Source: Chloroflexota bacterium (lineage in GTDB: Bacteria > Chloroflexota > Anaerolineae > UBA4142). Taken from it: DNA of 43,458 bases. Positions 22,773 through 30,803 of this stretch are shown one piece after another. The position numbers were made by a program, and so were the translations under genes. Numbering within the stretch: the stretch's first letter is position 1; each line of letters begins with the position of its first letter. The notes under the pieces were generated by a model that worked only from the letters and a program-made list of their open reading frames with translations, was not told the DNA's origin and made no database searches. The stretch is from contig JACRPR010000214.1 in assembly GCA_016223105.1 (NCBI GenBank), positions 1 to 43,458 on the forward strand. Reading direction: 5' to 3'.

Positions 22773-22856
22773 TTGCTGATTTATGATTTAGGATTTGGGT
22801 GAGCCGCGCAAAACGGAAATCAGAAATCAGAAATCAGAAATCAGAAATCATAAATG
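22756..22856. repeat. Inverted heptamer array (TGATTTA / AGAAATC)
   Basis: The left arm (22756-22797) has GGATTTC GGATTTA TGATTGC TGATTTA TGATTTA GGATTTG. The right arm (22815-22856) has GGAAATC, four AGAAATC and ATAAATG. The two arms are partly complementary. The left arm overlaps the HxlR stop codon, and the right arm ends shortly before the Shine-Dalgarno of the next gene. Confidence 0.8.
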
Positions 22857-22870
22857 GCGAAGGAGTAGCA

Positions 22871-23266
22871 GTGGCAACGGTTTCACTGATTGAGTACGCG
22901 GACGCATTGCCCGAAGTGCGCGCGGTGTTCGACGACATCCAGCGCACGCGTAACGTCAAGGACGTGAACAATTTTTGGAAGGCGCTCGCGAATCATCCCG
23001 CGACATTGAAGCGAACCTGGGACGCGGTGCGCGAAGTGATGCAACCCGGCGCGCTCGACGCGCTGACGAAAGAAATGATCTACATCGCGGTTTCGGTCGC
23101 GCACAATTGCGATTACTGCACGCACTCGCACACCGCGTCCGCGTTCGCGAAAGGGATGACGCCGGCGCAATACCAGGAATTGCTCGCGGTGATCGGAATG
23201 GCGAGCGAAACGAACGCGTTGGCGAACGCGCTGAAGGTGCCGGTGGATCAGCCGTATCTGAAATGA
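22871..23266 (+). CDS. Carboxymuconolactone decarboxylase / AhpD-like protein
   Basis: 131 residues of the CMD/AhpD fold: a C-x2-C motif followed by His in HNCDYCTHSH (about 78-87), the usual redox centre, and helices with the KEMIYIAVSVA pattern. Such proteins act as thiol peroxidase partners or alkylhydroperoxidase-like reductases. Start GTG 22871 has AAGGAG upstream (22859-22864). A longer frame starting at 22799 only reads through the heptamer array and is not real. Together with HxlR it suggests an oxidative or electrophile stress role. Confidence 0.88.
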   Translation: MATVSLIEYADALPEVRAVFDDIQRTRNVKDVNNFWKALANHPATLKRTWDAVREVMQPGALDALTKEMIYIAVSVAHNCDYCTHSHTASAFAKGMTPAQYQELLAVIGMASETNALANALKVPVDQPYLK

Positions 23267-23296
23267 GCCAACCAGGATTAGCGACGCGATGAAAAT

Positions 23297-23386
23297 TTGA
23301 CACGCGCGTTTTTCGGTGGATAATAGCGGCAGATTCCCCTGAGTAGCTTCGGCGAAAAGGTGCAAAGCCGCCGTGAGGCGGCTTGC
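23297..23386 (+). promoter_or_regulatory. Promoter and structured leader before the restriction-modification island
   Basis: TTGACA (23297-23302), 16 nt, GATAAT (23319-23324). The transcript would then carry a GC-rich hairpin, AAGCCGCC (23365-23372) with GGCGGCTT (23377-23384), GTGA loop. Reading continues through the 98-bp palindrome to mod. No known riboswitch fits well. Confidence 0.5.
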
Positions 23387-23396
23387 GTGTTTATTG

Positions 23397-23494
23397 CTAG
23401 TGCGCCTTTAACGAACCTGGTGTGCGTGAGACCTGTCAGGTTTTCGAAAACCTGACGGGTCTCACACACAACCGGATTGTTAAACATGCACTAG
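23397..23494. repeat. 98-bp near-perfect palindrome upstream of mod
   Basis: It begins CTAGTGC and ends GCACTAG. The two 49-bp arms meet at TTTTC|GAAAA (23445/23446) and differ at about nine positions by eye. It is a MITE-like or REP-like element in the space between the AhpD-like gene and mod, at the left edge of the defence island. Confidence 0.8.
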
Positions 23495-23514
23495 CCATTT
23501 CGAGAGGAGTTGCT

Positions 23515-25566
23515 ATGTCATTCCATACCAAGCTCATCAACCTGCTCAAAACCGATCCGCGATTCGTGGACGACGATGGCGAATTGATTATCGCCGCTGT
23601 GCAAGATCGCGCGTGGCAAGTGGGCCGCGCGCTCGTCAAACTTTTGCTTTCCGATGCCGAAAGCAAAGCCAAGTTTTTTCAAGAGATTGAAGGGCATCCC
23701 CTCGGGGGGGCTTCGCACTGGATTTTCAACTTTAACACGTTCATTGATTACATTTCGCAAAAGAATTTTCTGGACAATTCGTACACGCGTTTCAAGAACC
23801 GCATCGGCTTGACGATTGGCGACAAGTATTTGCGCGAGCGCGGCGATGTGGCGTTGGTGTGGCCCTACAAAGACACGGTGCTGGAAGGCGGGCAGACGCA
23901 AGAAGAAGAAAAACGCAAAGAGATTTTCTTTAATGAAGTGTTGGCGCAAGATGAAATCAATCGCTTGCTTGACCCGAAAGTGTTGACGAACTTTGCGCGC
24001 TATACCGCCCAAGGCAAGCAACCGGTAAAGGAATTTGCGCGCGATGAAAACGGCGTCATCCGCGAGAATCTCATCATCAAAGGCAACAACTTGCTTGCTT
24101 TGCACACGCTCAAAAGCCAGTTTCGCGGACAGGTCAAGTTAATTTACATTGACCCGCCGTATAACACGGGCAATGATGCGTTTGGCTATAACGACAGTTT
24201 CAGTCATTCGACGTGGCTAACGTTTATGAAGAATCGGCTTGAAGCAAGCAAATTGTTCTTGTCATCTGACGGTGTAATATTCATTAGTTGCGACGACAGC
24301 GAACAAGCATATCTCAAAGTTCTATGCGACGATATTTTCGGCAGAGATAATTTTATTGCCTGTTTGCCAACCATTATGAATTTGAAAGGCAACAATGACG
24401 AGTTTGGCTTTGCGGGCACGCACGAATATACGCTTGTCTATGCAAAAGCCAAAGCATCAGCGAAGCTATATGAGTTTGATGTGGAAGGGGATGAACTTGA
24501 AGATTGGGAAGAAGATGAGATTGGGCTTTTCAAGAAGGGTGCGAATCTCAAGTCAACAGGCGGCAATGCGCCGCGCGCGAAAAGACCTTATTTGTTTTAT
24601 CCGATTCTCGTGGATGTGAAAAAACAACGAATCACATCTATCTCTGACGACGAGTTTGAGAAAATCTATAACAAAGGAACGAAAACTTTTGATGATGATT
24701 ATGTTGTCGAATTAGTCCGTAAATACAAAAAAGCAGGCATCCAAGTTTTGTTGCCTACCTCTGACGGTGAATATATGTCCTGGCGATGGGAACGGGATAA
24801 GGTGATACGAGAACCCCATAACATCATTATCAACGGCGATAACGAAAATGTCAGCTTGTACAAAAAGCAACGTCCCTCTCTTGGCGAACTGCCGTCCAAA
24901 AAACCAAAGACACTTTTCTACAAACCCGAATATAGTAGCGGTAATGGCACTGCTCAAATCAAAGGACTCTTTGAGCGTAAAGTCTTTCGGAACCCCAAAC
25001 CCGTTGAACTCATCAAAGATTTTATTCGCATCGGCGCGGATAAAGATTCTTTAGTAATGGATTTTACTGGAGGAAGTGGAACAACCGCCCAAGCAGTTCA
25101 AGAATTGAATCGTCAGGATGGCGGAGCGAGGCAGTATATTCTGGTCGAGCAAATGAACTATGTTGAGACGGTTACCACGCAACGAGTGGTGAAAATTATC
25201 GAACGTCTCGGAGTCGGCGATTTCGTTTACTGCGAACTGATGCAATACAACGAAGCATTTATGGAGCGCATCCAAGCCGCCAAGACCAGCAAGGAACTCG
25301 TAAAAATCTGGCAAGCGATGGCGGAGGATTCGTTCTTGAATTGGTACGTCAATCCGCAAATGCCCGAAGATGCCGTCAAAGATTTTGAAGCGATCGGCAA
25401 AGAAGCGGACGGACTGGAAAAACAAAAACGCTTGCTCGCGGAATTGCTCGACAAGAATCAGGTGTACGTGAATCTCACCGAGATTGAGGACGCGACATTC
25501 AAGGTGAGTCAAGCGGACAAGGAATTGAACCGGGCGTTTTACGGCGAACAAATGAACGCGGTATAA
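23515..25566 (+). CDS. mod: Type III restriction-modification DNA methyltransferase (Mod)
   Basis: The 683-residue N6-adenine methyltransferase of the beta class has DPPYNTG (motif IV, about 213-219) before the target-recognition region and FTGGSGTTAQAV (motif I, S-adenosylmethionine binding, about 516-527) after it. Mod provides sequence recognition and methylation and is required with Res for cleavage. The middle part (about 24230-25050) has much less of the 'gcgcg' word bias of the flanks and looks AT-richer, consistent with an exchanged recognition domain. Start ATG 23515 has GAGAGGAG upstream. It is followed by a toxin-antitoxin pair and then res. Confidence 0.93.
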   Translation: MSFHTKLINLLKTDPRFVDDDGELIIAAVQDRAWQVGRALVKLLLSDAESKAKFFQEIEGHPLGGASHWIFNFNTFIDYISQKNFLDNSYTRFKNRIGLTIGDKYLRERGDVALVWPYKDTVLEGGQTQEEEKRKEIFFNEVLAQDEINRLLDPKVLTNFARYTAQGKQPVKEFARDENGVIRENLIIKGNNLLALHTLKSQFRGQVKLIYIDPPYNTGNDAFGYNDSFSHSTWLTFMKNRLEASKLFLSSDGVIFISCDDSEQAYLKVLCDDIFGRDNFIACLPTIMNLKGNNDEFGFAGTHEYTLVYAKAKASAKLYEFDVEGDELEDWEEDEIGLFKKGANLKSTGGNAPRAKRPYLFYPILVDVKKQRITSISDDEFEKIYNKGTKTFDDDYVVELVRKYKKAGIQVLLPTSDGEYMSWRWERDKVIREPHNIIINGDNENVSLYKKQRPSLGELPSKKPKTLFYKPEYSSGNGTAQIKGLFERKVFRNPKPVELIKDFIRIGADKDSLVMDFTGGSGTTAQAVQELNRQDGGARQYILVEQMNYVETVTTQRVVKIIERLGVGDFVYCELMQYNEAFMERIQAAKTSKELVKIWQAMAEDSFLNWYVNPQMPEDAVKDFEAIGKEADGLEKQKRLLAELLDKNQVYVNLTEIEDATFKVSQADKELNRAFYGEQMNAV

Positions 25567-25584
25567 TGCCGGTGGAGGTGTGCG

Positions 25585-25818
25585 ATGACCAACTTGGAAC
25601 AGATGATCATGCGCGAGGTTGCGGAACTTTCCGAAAGCCGCCGAACCAATGTGCTGGCGTATGTTCGTTTCCTGAAACTAGGACTGGATATGGACAAACA
25701 AGCAATCGCCGCGCGCTTTGAGCAATCGTGGGCGCGCGTGCGTATGCGCGCGCGCGAACTCAATATCACCGAACAAGATATTGAGGCAGAAATTCGCGCA
25801 GTGCGCGAAGGCAAATAG
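25585..25818 (+). CDS. Putative antitoxin of a PIN-toxin pair
   Basis: The 77-residue protein is mostly helical: an N-terminal part of a kind seen in small antitoxins (LEQMIMREVAELSESRRTNVLAYVRFL) and a basic C-terminal half (ARFEQSWARVRMRARELNI). It lies immediately before a PIN-domain gene (25816-25818 TAG, ATG 25819), the usual antitoxin-toxin order. The start ATG 25585 has GGAGGTG upstream. It probably neutralises the PIN protein and represses the pair; this is inference from position and size. Confidence 0.65.
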   Translation: MTNLEQMIMREVAELSESRRTNVLAYVRFLKLGLDMDKQAIAARFEQSWARVRMRARELNITEQDIEAEIRAVREGK

Positions 25819-26217
25819 ATGCGCGTCGTCATTGACACCAATGTGATCGTTTCTGCCTACTTGGGCGGCGCACTGGAAACGATTCTGCGCGCGTTCAAAG
25901 CCGCGCGATTTCAACTTGTCGTCAGCCAAGCCATCGCGGATGAATATCTCAGCGTATTGGCGCGCCCAAAATTCAAAATTGATCAAGATGCGTTGGATGA
26001 TTTCGCGGCTCTCTTGGTCAGCCATGCTGAATTTGTTTCGCCGGAGGAAACAATCCATGCCGTTTCCGCCGATCCGACTGACAATAAATTCTTGGAAGCG
26101 GCTGTTGCGGGGAATGTGATTTACGTAGTCAGCGGCGATAGTCACCTCTTGCAATTAAAAACGTTTCGTGGCATCGCGATCATCCCCGCGCGCGAATTCA
26201 TCGCGCGATTGGATTAG
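25819..26217 (+). CDS. PIN-domain toxin (COG1569-like)
   Basis: 132 residues with the PIN nuclease fold: VVIDTNVIVSAYLGG at the start (acidic Asp6), a middle acidic residue in SQAIADEYLSVL, and the C-terminal ADPTDNKFLEAAVAG plus VSGDSHLL with further acidic residues for Mg2+. Such proteins are RNases of type II toxin-antitoxin systems. The gene abuts the antitoxin and res (4 bp), so it is part of one transcription unit with the Type III system. Confidence 0.85.
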   Translation: MRVVIDTNVIVSAYLGGALETILRAFKAARFQLVVSQAIADEYLSVLARPKFKIDQDALDDFAALLVSHAEFVSPEETIHAVSADPTDNKFLEAAVAGNVIYVVSGDSHLLQLKTFRGIAIIPAREFIARLD

Positions 26218-26220
26218 GGT

Positions 26221-28812
26221 ATGCCAGAGCAATTCCTTTACCAAGAGCTTGACTCTGTTTCGCGCTTTGGCGGGCTGGCAAAAGAAATTCCGAACGCGAT
26301 CAGGTTGAATCTCGCGCCCAAGTACGAACTGCGCGCCTACCAGGTCGAGGCGTTCGCGCGGTTTATGCGTTGCTCCACCAGCGATTTTCCCGGCAAGGCG
26401 CGGCCACTGCATCTGATGTTCAATATGGCGACCGGCAGTGGCAAGACGCTGATTATGGCGGGCTTGATTTTGTATCTCTATGAACAGGGCTATCGCAATT
26501 TTCTTTTCTTCGTCAACTCGACCAACATTATCGAAAAGACCAAAGATAATTTTCTCAATCCCGCGTCCATCAAATATCTCTTCAATCCCGCAATCGTGAT
26601 AGGCAACCGCCGCGTGCGCGTAACGCCGGTTGAAAATTTCGAGGCGGTCAATCCCAACGACATCAATATCTGTTTCACCACGATTCAAAAACTCCATTCG
26701 GATTTGACGAGCGAAAAAGAAAACGCGCTGACCTATGCGGATTTCCGCAAACACAAGGTCGTGCTGATGGCGGACGAAGCGCATCACATCAACGTGCAGA
26801 CCAGAGCCCAGCAAGCCATGTTCGAGAGTTGGGAAAACACGGTGCAGAGAATTTTCGAGCAGAACGCCGACAACCTTTTGCTAGAATTTACCGCGACGCA
26901 CGATTACGAAACGCCCGCGATGGTGGACAAGTACCGCCACAAAGTCATCATCCGTTACGATTTACTGCAATTCCGCAACGACCGCTTTTCCAAAGACGTT
27001 GTCCTGGTCTATTCCGATTTCGATTTGGACGCGCGTATTTTGCAAGCGGTGATCCTCAGTCAGTACAAACAAGAAGTCGCGGCGAAATATCGCATCAACT
27101 TGAAACCCGTTCTCTTGTTCAAAGCCCAGCGAACGATTGAACAGTCGCGCGAAAATCAAGCGAACTTTAATCGGCTCATCGCGCGGCTCACCACAAAAGA
27201 CATTGAGAACATTCGCCGCAAATCAAATCTCGCGCTCGTGCGCCGCGCCTTTTCATTTTTCGATGTGCAAGGAATTTCCGCCGCGCAACTGGTCGAACGA
27301 GTCAAGCGCGAATTTCATCCCGACCATTGCCTTTCGGTGAACGACGAATCTGAAAAAGTAAATTACCAGATTCTCGTCAACACACTCGAAGACAAGCAGA
27401 ATCGCATCCGCGCGATTTTTGCGGTGCAAAAACTGAACGAGGGTTGGGATGTGCTCAACCTGTTCGACATCGTGCGTTGTTACGAACCCCGCGACACGGG
27501 CAGAGCGAAAATCGGCTCGATCACACTGTCCGAAGCGCAGTTGATTGGGCGCGGCGCGCGATATTTTCCGTTTATTCTTCCTGAAAGCGATGAGCGCTCC
27601 TTCGACTTTGCTCAGGACAGGTTTCGGCGCAAATTCGATGGCAACCTGGGACACGAATTGCGCGTGATCGAAGAACTGCATTATCACAGCATCAACGACT
27701 CGCGCTATATCGCCGAAATTCGCGATGCGTTGATCGAGCAAGGCATTTTGGGAGATCAAGTCATCGAACGCAAACTTGAACTCAAAGCCGCTTTCAAGAA
27801 AACTCCATTTTATAAAAAGGGCGTGGTTTGGTTTAACGAACGCCAACCCAAAGATTACCAGCCGATTCGCTCGCTCGCGGATTTGGGCGTCAAGCGCAAG
27901 AACTATGTTCACAGTATTGCCACCGGTCACGGCGATGCTAGCGCGGTGTTAGCAACCGGGCGACAAGGTAGAGCATTGAAAGAAGAAAATCGCGTGGATG
28001 TAAAAATCACAACCCTGCCGCGCAACCTTCTTCAATCGGCAATCGCGCGCAATCCTTTCTTTACATTTGCGTCGCTCAAACGCTACTTTCCGCATCTTGC
28101 CTCGCTCCAAGATTTCATTGGCTCTGAAAAATATCTGGGCGGATTGGAGATCACGTTTCAGGGAAACGTGTACGGATTAGACGACAACAAATCCGAAAAA
28201 CTTGCCGCGCTGATCGGTTTGCTTAATCAAGTCGAAACCGAAATGCGCCAACAGATTACCGAATACCAGGGCTCGCGAGATTTTCGGCATGATTGGGTTC
28301 ACCAAATTTTCACCGACAAAGTTCTCCGGTTCGACAAGAACAACGAGCGCGGCAAAGACGACGCGCAATTCGAGTATTTTGTCTCCAGCAAAGACTGGTT
28401 CGCATTCAACACGGTGTACGGTACGCGCGAAGAAAAAGATTTTGTGCGAATGCTTGACCGGCAAATGGACAAGTTAAAAGCGCAGTACGAAGGGATTTAT
28501 CTTGTCCGCAATGAAGGACACTTTGCCATTTACAATTTTTCGGACGGGCAAGCATTTCAACCGGACTATATTTTATTCCTCCGCGAAAAAAGCGGGGCGT
28601 TGCTCACCTATCAACTTTTCATCGAACCTAAAGGCAAGCATCTCAAAGAGCACGACCGCTGGAAAGAAAAATTTCTGGAAGAAATCACAGAAGAATTCAA
28701 AGCCAGGTCTTTCAAGTTTGAAGATAAAAAATATCGTCTGATCGGCGTTCCGTTTTACAACAACGCGGACGAAAATCAATTCAGAGCCGATCTCGAATCG
28801 GCGTTAGCGTAA
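26221..28812 (+). CDS. res: Type III restriction endonuclease subunit (Res)
   Basis: The 863-residue helicase-nuclease has Walker A MATGSGKT (about 70-77), DEAH-type ADEAHH (about 183-188), helicase motifs around RDTGRAKIGSITLSEAQLIGRG, and a C-terminal PD-(D/E)xK nuclease with FQPDYILF ... EPKGKH (about 779-806). It needs Mod for site recognition and cuts DNA after ATP-driven translocation or sliding. Residues about 461-468 (SFDFAQDR) come from an inserted CCTTCGAC...GCTCAGGA repeat between DER and FRRKFDG, which would be contiguous in the family. Start ATG 26221 follows the PIN gene stop. Confidence 0.93.
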   Translation: MPEQFLYQELDSVSRFGGLAKEIPNAIRLNLAPKYELRAYQVEAFARFMRCSTSDFPGKARPLHLMFNMATGSGKTLIMAGLILYLYEQGYRNFLFFVNSTNIIEKTKDNFLNPASIKYLFNPAIVIGNRRVRVTPVENFEAVNPNDINICFTTIQKLHSDLTSEKENALTYADFRKHKVVLMADEAHHINVQTRAQQAMFESWENTVQRIFEQNADNLLLEFTATHDYETPAMVDKYRHKVIIRYDLLQFRNDRFSKDVVLVYSDFDLDARILQAVILSQYKQEVAAKYRINLKPVLLFKAQRTIEQSRENQANFNRLIARLTTKDIENIRRKSNLALVRRAFSFFDVQGISAAQLVERVKREFHPDHCLSVNDESEKVNYQILVNTLEDKQNRIRAIFAVQKLNEGWDVLNLFDIVRCYEPRDTGRAKIGSITLSEAQLIGRGARYFPFILPESDERSFDFAQDRFRRKFDGNLGHELRVIEELHYHSINDSRYIAEIRDALIEQGILGDQVIERKLELKAAFKKTPFYKKGVVWFNERQPKDYQPIRSLADLGVKRKNYVHSIATGHGDASAVLATGRQGRALKEENRVDVKITTLPRNLLQSAIARNPFFTFASLKRYFPHLASLQDFIGSEKYLGGLEITFQGNVYGLDDNKSEKLAALIGLLNQVETEMRQQITEYQGSRDFRHDWVHQIFTDKVLRFDKNNERGKDDAQFEYFVSSKDWFAFNTVYGTREEKDFVRMLDRQMDKLKAQYEGIYLVRNEGHFAIYNFSDGQAFQPDYILFLREKSGALLTYQLFIEPKGKHLKEHDRWKEKFLEEITEEFKARSFKFEDKKYRLIGVPFYNNADENQFRADLESALA
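27599..27617. repeat. CCTTCGACTTTGCTCAGGA element inside res
   Basis: It is in frame, translates as SFDFAQD and interrupts an otherwise conserved helicase region. The same element occurs in thrS and at 16329, as CCTTCGAC(AA/TT)...GCTCAGG. Confidence 0.75.
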
Positions 28813-28817
28813 AAACT

Positions 28818-28997
28818 ATGAACGGTCTACTCGCGCGTTACCGCGCCCACTTACCACTTACCACTTCCACGCCCGCGCTTTCGCTCGGCGAAGGCGACAC
28901 GCCGCTCGTGCACGCGCCGGCAATTTCGCGCGCGACCGGCGCGGCGGTGTGGCTGAAACTCGAAGGATGCAATCCAACCGGCTCGTTCAAAATCTGA
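28818..28997 (+). pseudogene. Truncated duplicate of the thrC 5' end
   Basis: 59 codons match the start of thrC (MNGLLARYRAHLPLTTSTPA here; [20 protein letters not shown] in the intact gene). The copies align with a constant offset of 941 bp from 28818 (29759) to 28991 (29932). From 28861 on they have about six mismatches in 131 bp; the first 45 bp are much less alike. Homology stops at the codon for the PLP lysine (GSFK), after which ATC TGA ends the frame. It lies 5 bp after the res stop. Next comes a PIN toxin module, then the intact gene. Confidence 0.88.
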
Positions 28998-28998
28998 G

Positions 28999-29028
28999 TT
29001 GACAATCTGGGTGAATTAGGATGATAAT
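28999..29028 (+). promoter_or_regulatory. Promoter of the second PIN module
   Basis: TTGACA (28999-29004), 18 nt, GATAAT (29023-29028). It starts 7 nt after the thrC homology ends, so the module carries its own promoter. Confidence 0.6.
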
Positions 29029-29043
29029 TCAAACGGAGCAAAA

Positions 29044-29502
29044 ATGATCCCGCGTATTTACATTGACACTTCGGTCGTAGGTGGCTGTTTCGACAAAGAG
29101 TACGAAAAAGAATCTACGCAACTATGGCGCGAGTTTAGCCGCGGCAAGAAAATCGCGGTGGCTTCCGATTTGTTACTGCTCGAATTGGAAGAAGCCCCAG
29201 CTCGAGTTCGCCAACTATTGAATGACCTGCCCGCTGATAGCGTCGAGTACGTTTTGCTTGACGAAGAGTCGCTCGCGTTGGCAAATGCCTACCTTCAAGA
29301 CGGTGCTGTAGCCGAATCGAGTATGGCGGATGCGCGGCACATTGCGATGGCGACCCTCGCGCGGGTAGATGTATTGGTGAGTTGGAATTTCAAACACATT
29401 GTGAATCTCAATCGGATTCGCCGGTTCAACGCAGTGAATTTGAAACTGGGTTATCCAACGATTGAGATTCGCAGTCCGAACGAGGTGTTGAATGAAAGTT
29501 GA
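29044..29502 (+). CDS. PIN-domain protein (second module)
   Basis: 152 residues of PIN type: RIYIDTSVVGGCFDKEY near the N-terminus (Asp7), an acidic middle position in LLLLELEEAPARVRQLL, and the C-terminal pair MADARHIAMATLARVDVLVSWNFKHIVN, which bears the other metal-binding acids. The D-T-S-V-V-G-G start differs from the first PIN protein (D-T-N-V-I-V-S), so the modules belong to different subgroups. ATG 29044 has GGAG at 29035-29038. The stop overlaps a small reading frame (29492). It sits inside the duplicated thrC segment. Confidence 0.8.
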   Translation: MIPRIYIDTSVVGGCFDKEYEKESTQLWREFSRGKKIAVASDLLLLELEEAPARVRQLLNDLPADSVEYVLLDEESLALANAYLQDGAVAESSMADARHIAMATLARVDVLVSWNFKHIVNLNRIRRFNAVNLKLGYPTIEIRSPNEVLNES

Positions 29503-29662
29503 AACGATTGACGCGGTCGCGTTGAAACGCGCTTTGCAAAGAAAAGCGGAACAAAAATTAGCGCGACTTTCGGAACCAGAACAACTTGAATTGTTGCGCC
29601 GCAAGTACGGTCACTTGCGGCGTACCGCCAAACGCACCCACCGCGAATTGCAAACCGCATGA
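29492..29662 (+). CDS. Small 56-aa partner protein of the PIN module
   Basis: ATG 29492 lies 9 nt before the end of the PIN gene; the stop is 29660-29662. The protein starts MKVETIDAVALKRALQRKAE and continues with basic, helix-prone sequence (LARLSEPEQLELLRRKYG), ending in a Lys/Arg-rich tail. Position, size and charge suggest an antitoxin or accessory protein. If so the gene order is toxin first, which is the reverse of the other PIN pair and of most vapBC loci. It is too short for standard gene finders. Confidence 0.65.
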   Translation: MKVETIDAVALKRALQRKAEQKLARLSEPEQLELLRRKYGHLRRTAKRTHRELQTA

Positions 29663-29690
29663 CGTGGATGTTTGATAGGCGCACGCAAGC

Positions 29691-29729
29691 CCGGTCAGGT
29701 TGTCGTCACAGGCGAACCTGACCGGTTTT
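29691..29729 (+). terminator. Hairpin with T run after the PIN module
   Basis: CCGGTCAGGTT (29691-29701) pairs with AACCTGACCGG (29715-29725), 11 bp, loop of 13, followed by TTTT. It is likely the terminator between the PIN module and thrC, 28 nt after the small gene; GGTCAGGTT also recalls the arms of the 23397 palindrome. Confidence 0.7.
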
Positions 29730-29758
29730 ACTAGCCAAATAAAACTTGAAGGGTTATG

Positions 29759-30799
29759 ATGAAGGGACTCATTTCACATTATCGCGACTATTTACCCATT
29801 ACCAATTCCACCCCCGCGCTCTCGCTCGGCGAAGGCGACACGCCGCTCGTGCACGCGCCGGCAATTTCGCGCGCGACCGGCGCGGACGTGTGGCTGAAAC
29901 TCGAAGGATGCAATCCGACCGGCTCGTTCAAAGATCGTGGGATGGTGGTCGCGATCGCGAAAGCCGTCGAAGAGAAATCGCGCGCGGTGATTTGCGCTTC
30001 GACTGGCAACACCTCCGCGAGCGCGGCGGCGTACGCGGCGCGCGCCGGGCTAACGTGCGCGGTCGTCATTCCATCCGGCAAAATCGCGCTCGGCAAATTG
30101 TCGCAAGCGATCATTCATCACGCGCGCGTTTTGCCCATCGAAGGAAATTTCGATGTCGCGCTCAACCTGGTGCGCGAACTCGCGGAGCAAGGATCGATCA
30201 CGTTGGTCAATTCCGTGAACCCGTACCGCATCGAAGGACAAAAGACCGGCGCATTTGAAATCGTGGACGCGCTTGGCGATGCGCCGGACATTCTCGCGTT
30301 GCCGGTTGGCAACGCGGGCAACATCACCGCGTACTGGCGCGGGTTCAACGAATACCATCGCGCGGGCAAATCGAAATTGCCAAAAATGTTTGGCTTTCAA
30401 GCCGCGGGCGCCGCGCCGATTGTGAACGGCGCGCCGGTCGAATCGCCGCAAACGATCGCGACCGCGATTCGCATCGGCAACCCGGCGAGTTGGCAAGGCG
30501 CGACGAACGCGCGCGACGAATCCGGCGGATTGATCGAAGCCGTAACCGATGATGAAATTCTCGCGGCATATCGTTTTCTCGCGGAACGCGAAGGCGTGTT
30601 CTGCGAGCCGGCATCAGCGGCAGGCGTCGCCGGAATTTTAAAACTCGCGCGCGCGAATCGTCTCCCGCAAAACGCGCGCATCGTTTGCATTTTAACCGGC
30701 AACGGACTCAAAGACCCGGACAATGCGATCGCGCAAGCGGAAATTCCAAAAGCAATCCCGGCGACGATGGACGCGCTCACAAAAATTTTAGATTTATAG
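29759..30799 (+). CDS. thrC: Threonine synthase
   Basis: A PLP enzyme that converts O-phosphohomoserine to threonine. The 346 residues have the PLP lysine K58 in GSFKDRG, the [17 protein letters not shown] phosphate-binding segment and the [15 protein letters not shown] block typical of the short, monofunctional threonine synthases. I chose ATG 29759 because the truncated duplicate upstream starts at the same position; ATG 29756 is 3 nt earlier. GAAGGG lies 6 nt before. The gene's 5' end is duplicated at 28818. thrB follows 92 bp downstream, so the two form a threonine operon. Confidence 0.96.
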   Translation: MKGLISHYRDYLPITNSTPALSLGEGDTPLVHAPAISRATGADVWLKLEGCNPTGSFKDRGMVVAIAKAVEEKSRAVICASTGNTSASAAAYAARAGLTCAVVIPSGKIALGKLSQAIIHHARVLPIEGNFDVALNLVRELAEQGSITLVNSVNPYRIEGQKTGAFEIVDALGDAPDILALPVGNAGNITAYWRGFNEYHRAGKSKLPKMFGFQAAGAAPIVNGAPVESPQTIATAIRIGNPASWQGATNARDESGGLIEAVTDDEILAAYRFLAEREGVFCEPASAAGVAGILKLARANRLPQNARIVCILTGNGLKDPDNAIAQAEIPKAIPATMDALTKILDL

Positions 30800-30803
30800 C
30801 CAA

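Noticed and set aside
22799-22870. N-terminal extension of the AhpD-like gene (reads KSEIRNQKSEI)
   Set aside because: It is translation of the heptamer array; the Shine-Dalgarno and GTG at 22871 fit the family start.
23330-23395. Possible cyclic-di-GMP or other riboswitch upstream of mod
   Set aside because: GCAAAGCC and a GNRA-like hairpin recall part of the class I motif, but the second helix and the conserved GGTAGC-type segment are absent, so I list only a promoter and hairpin.
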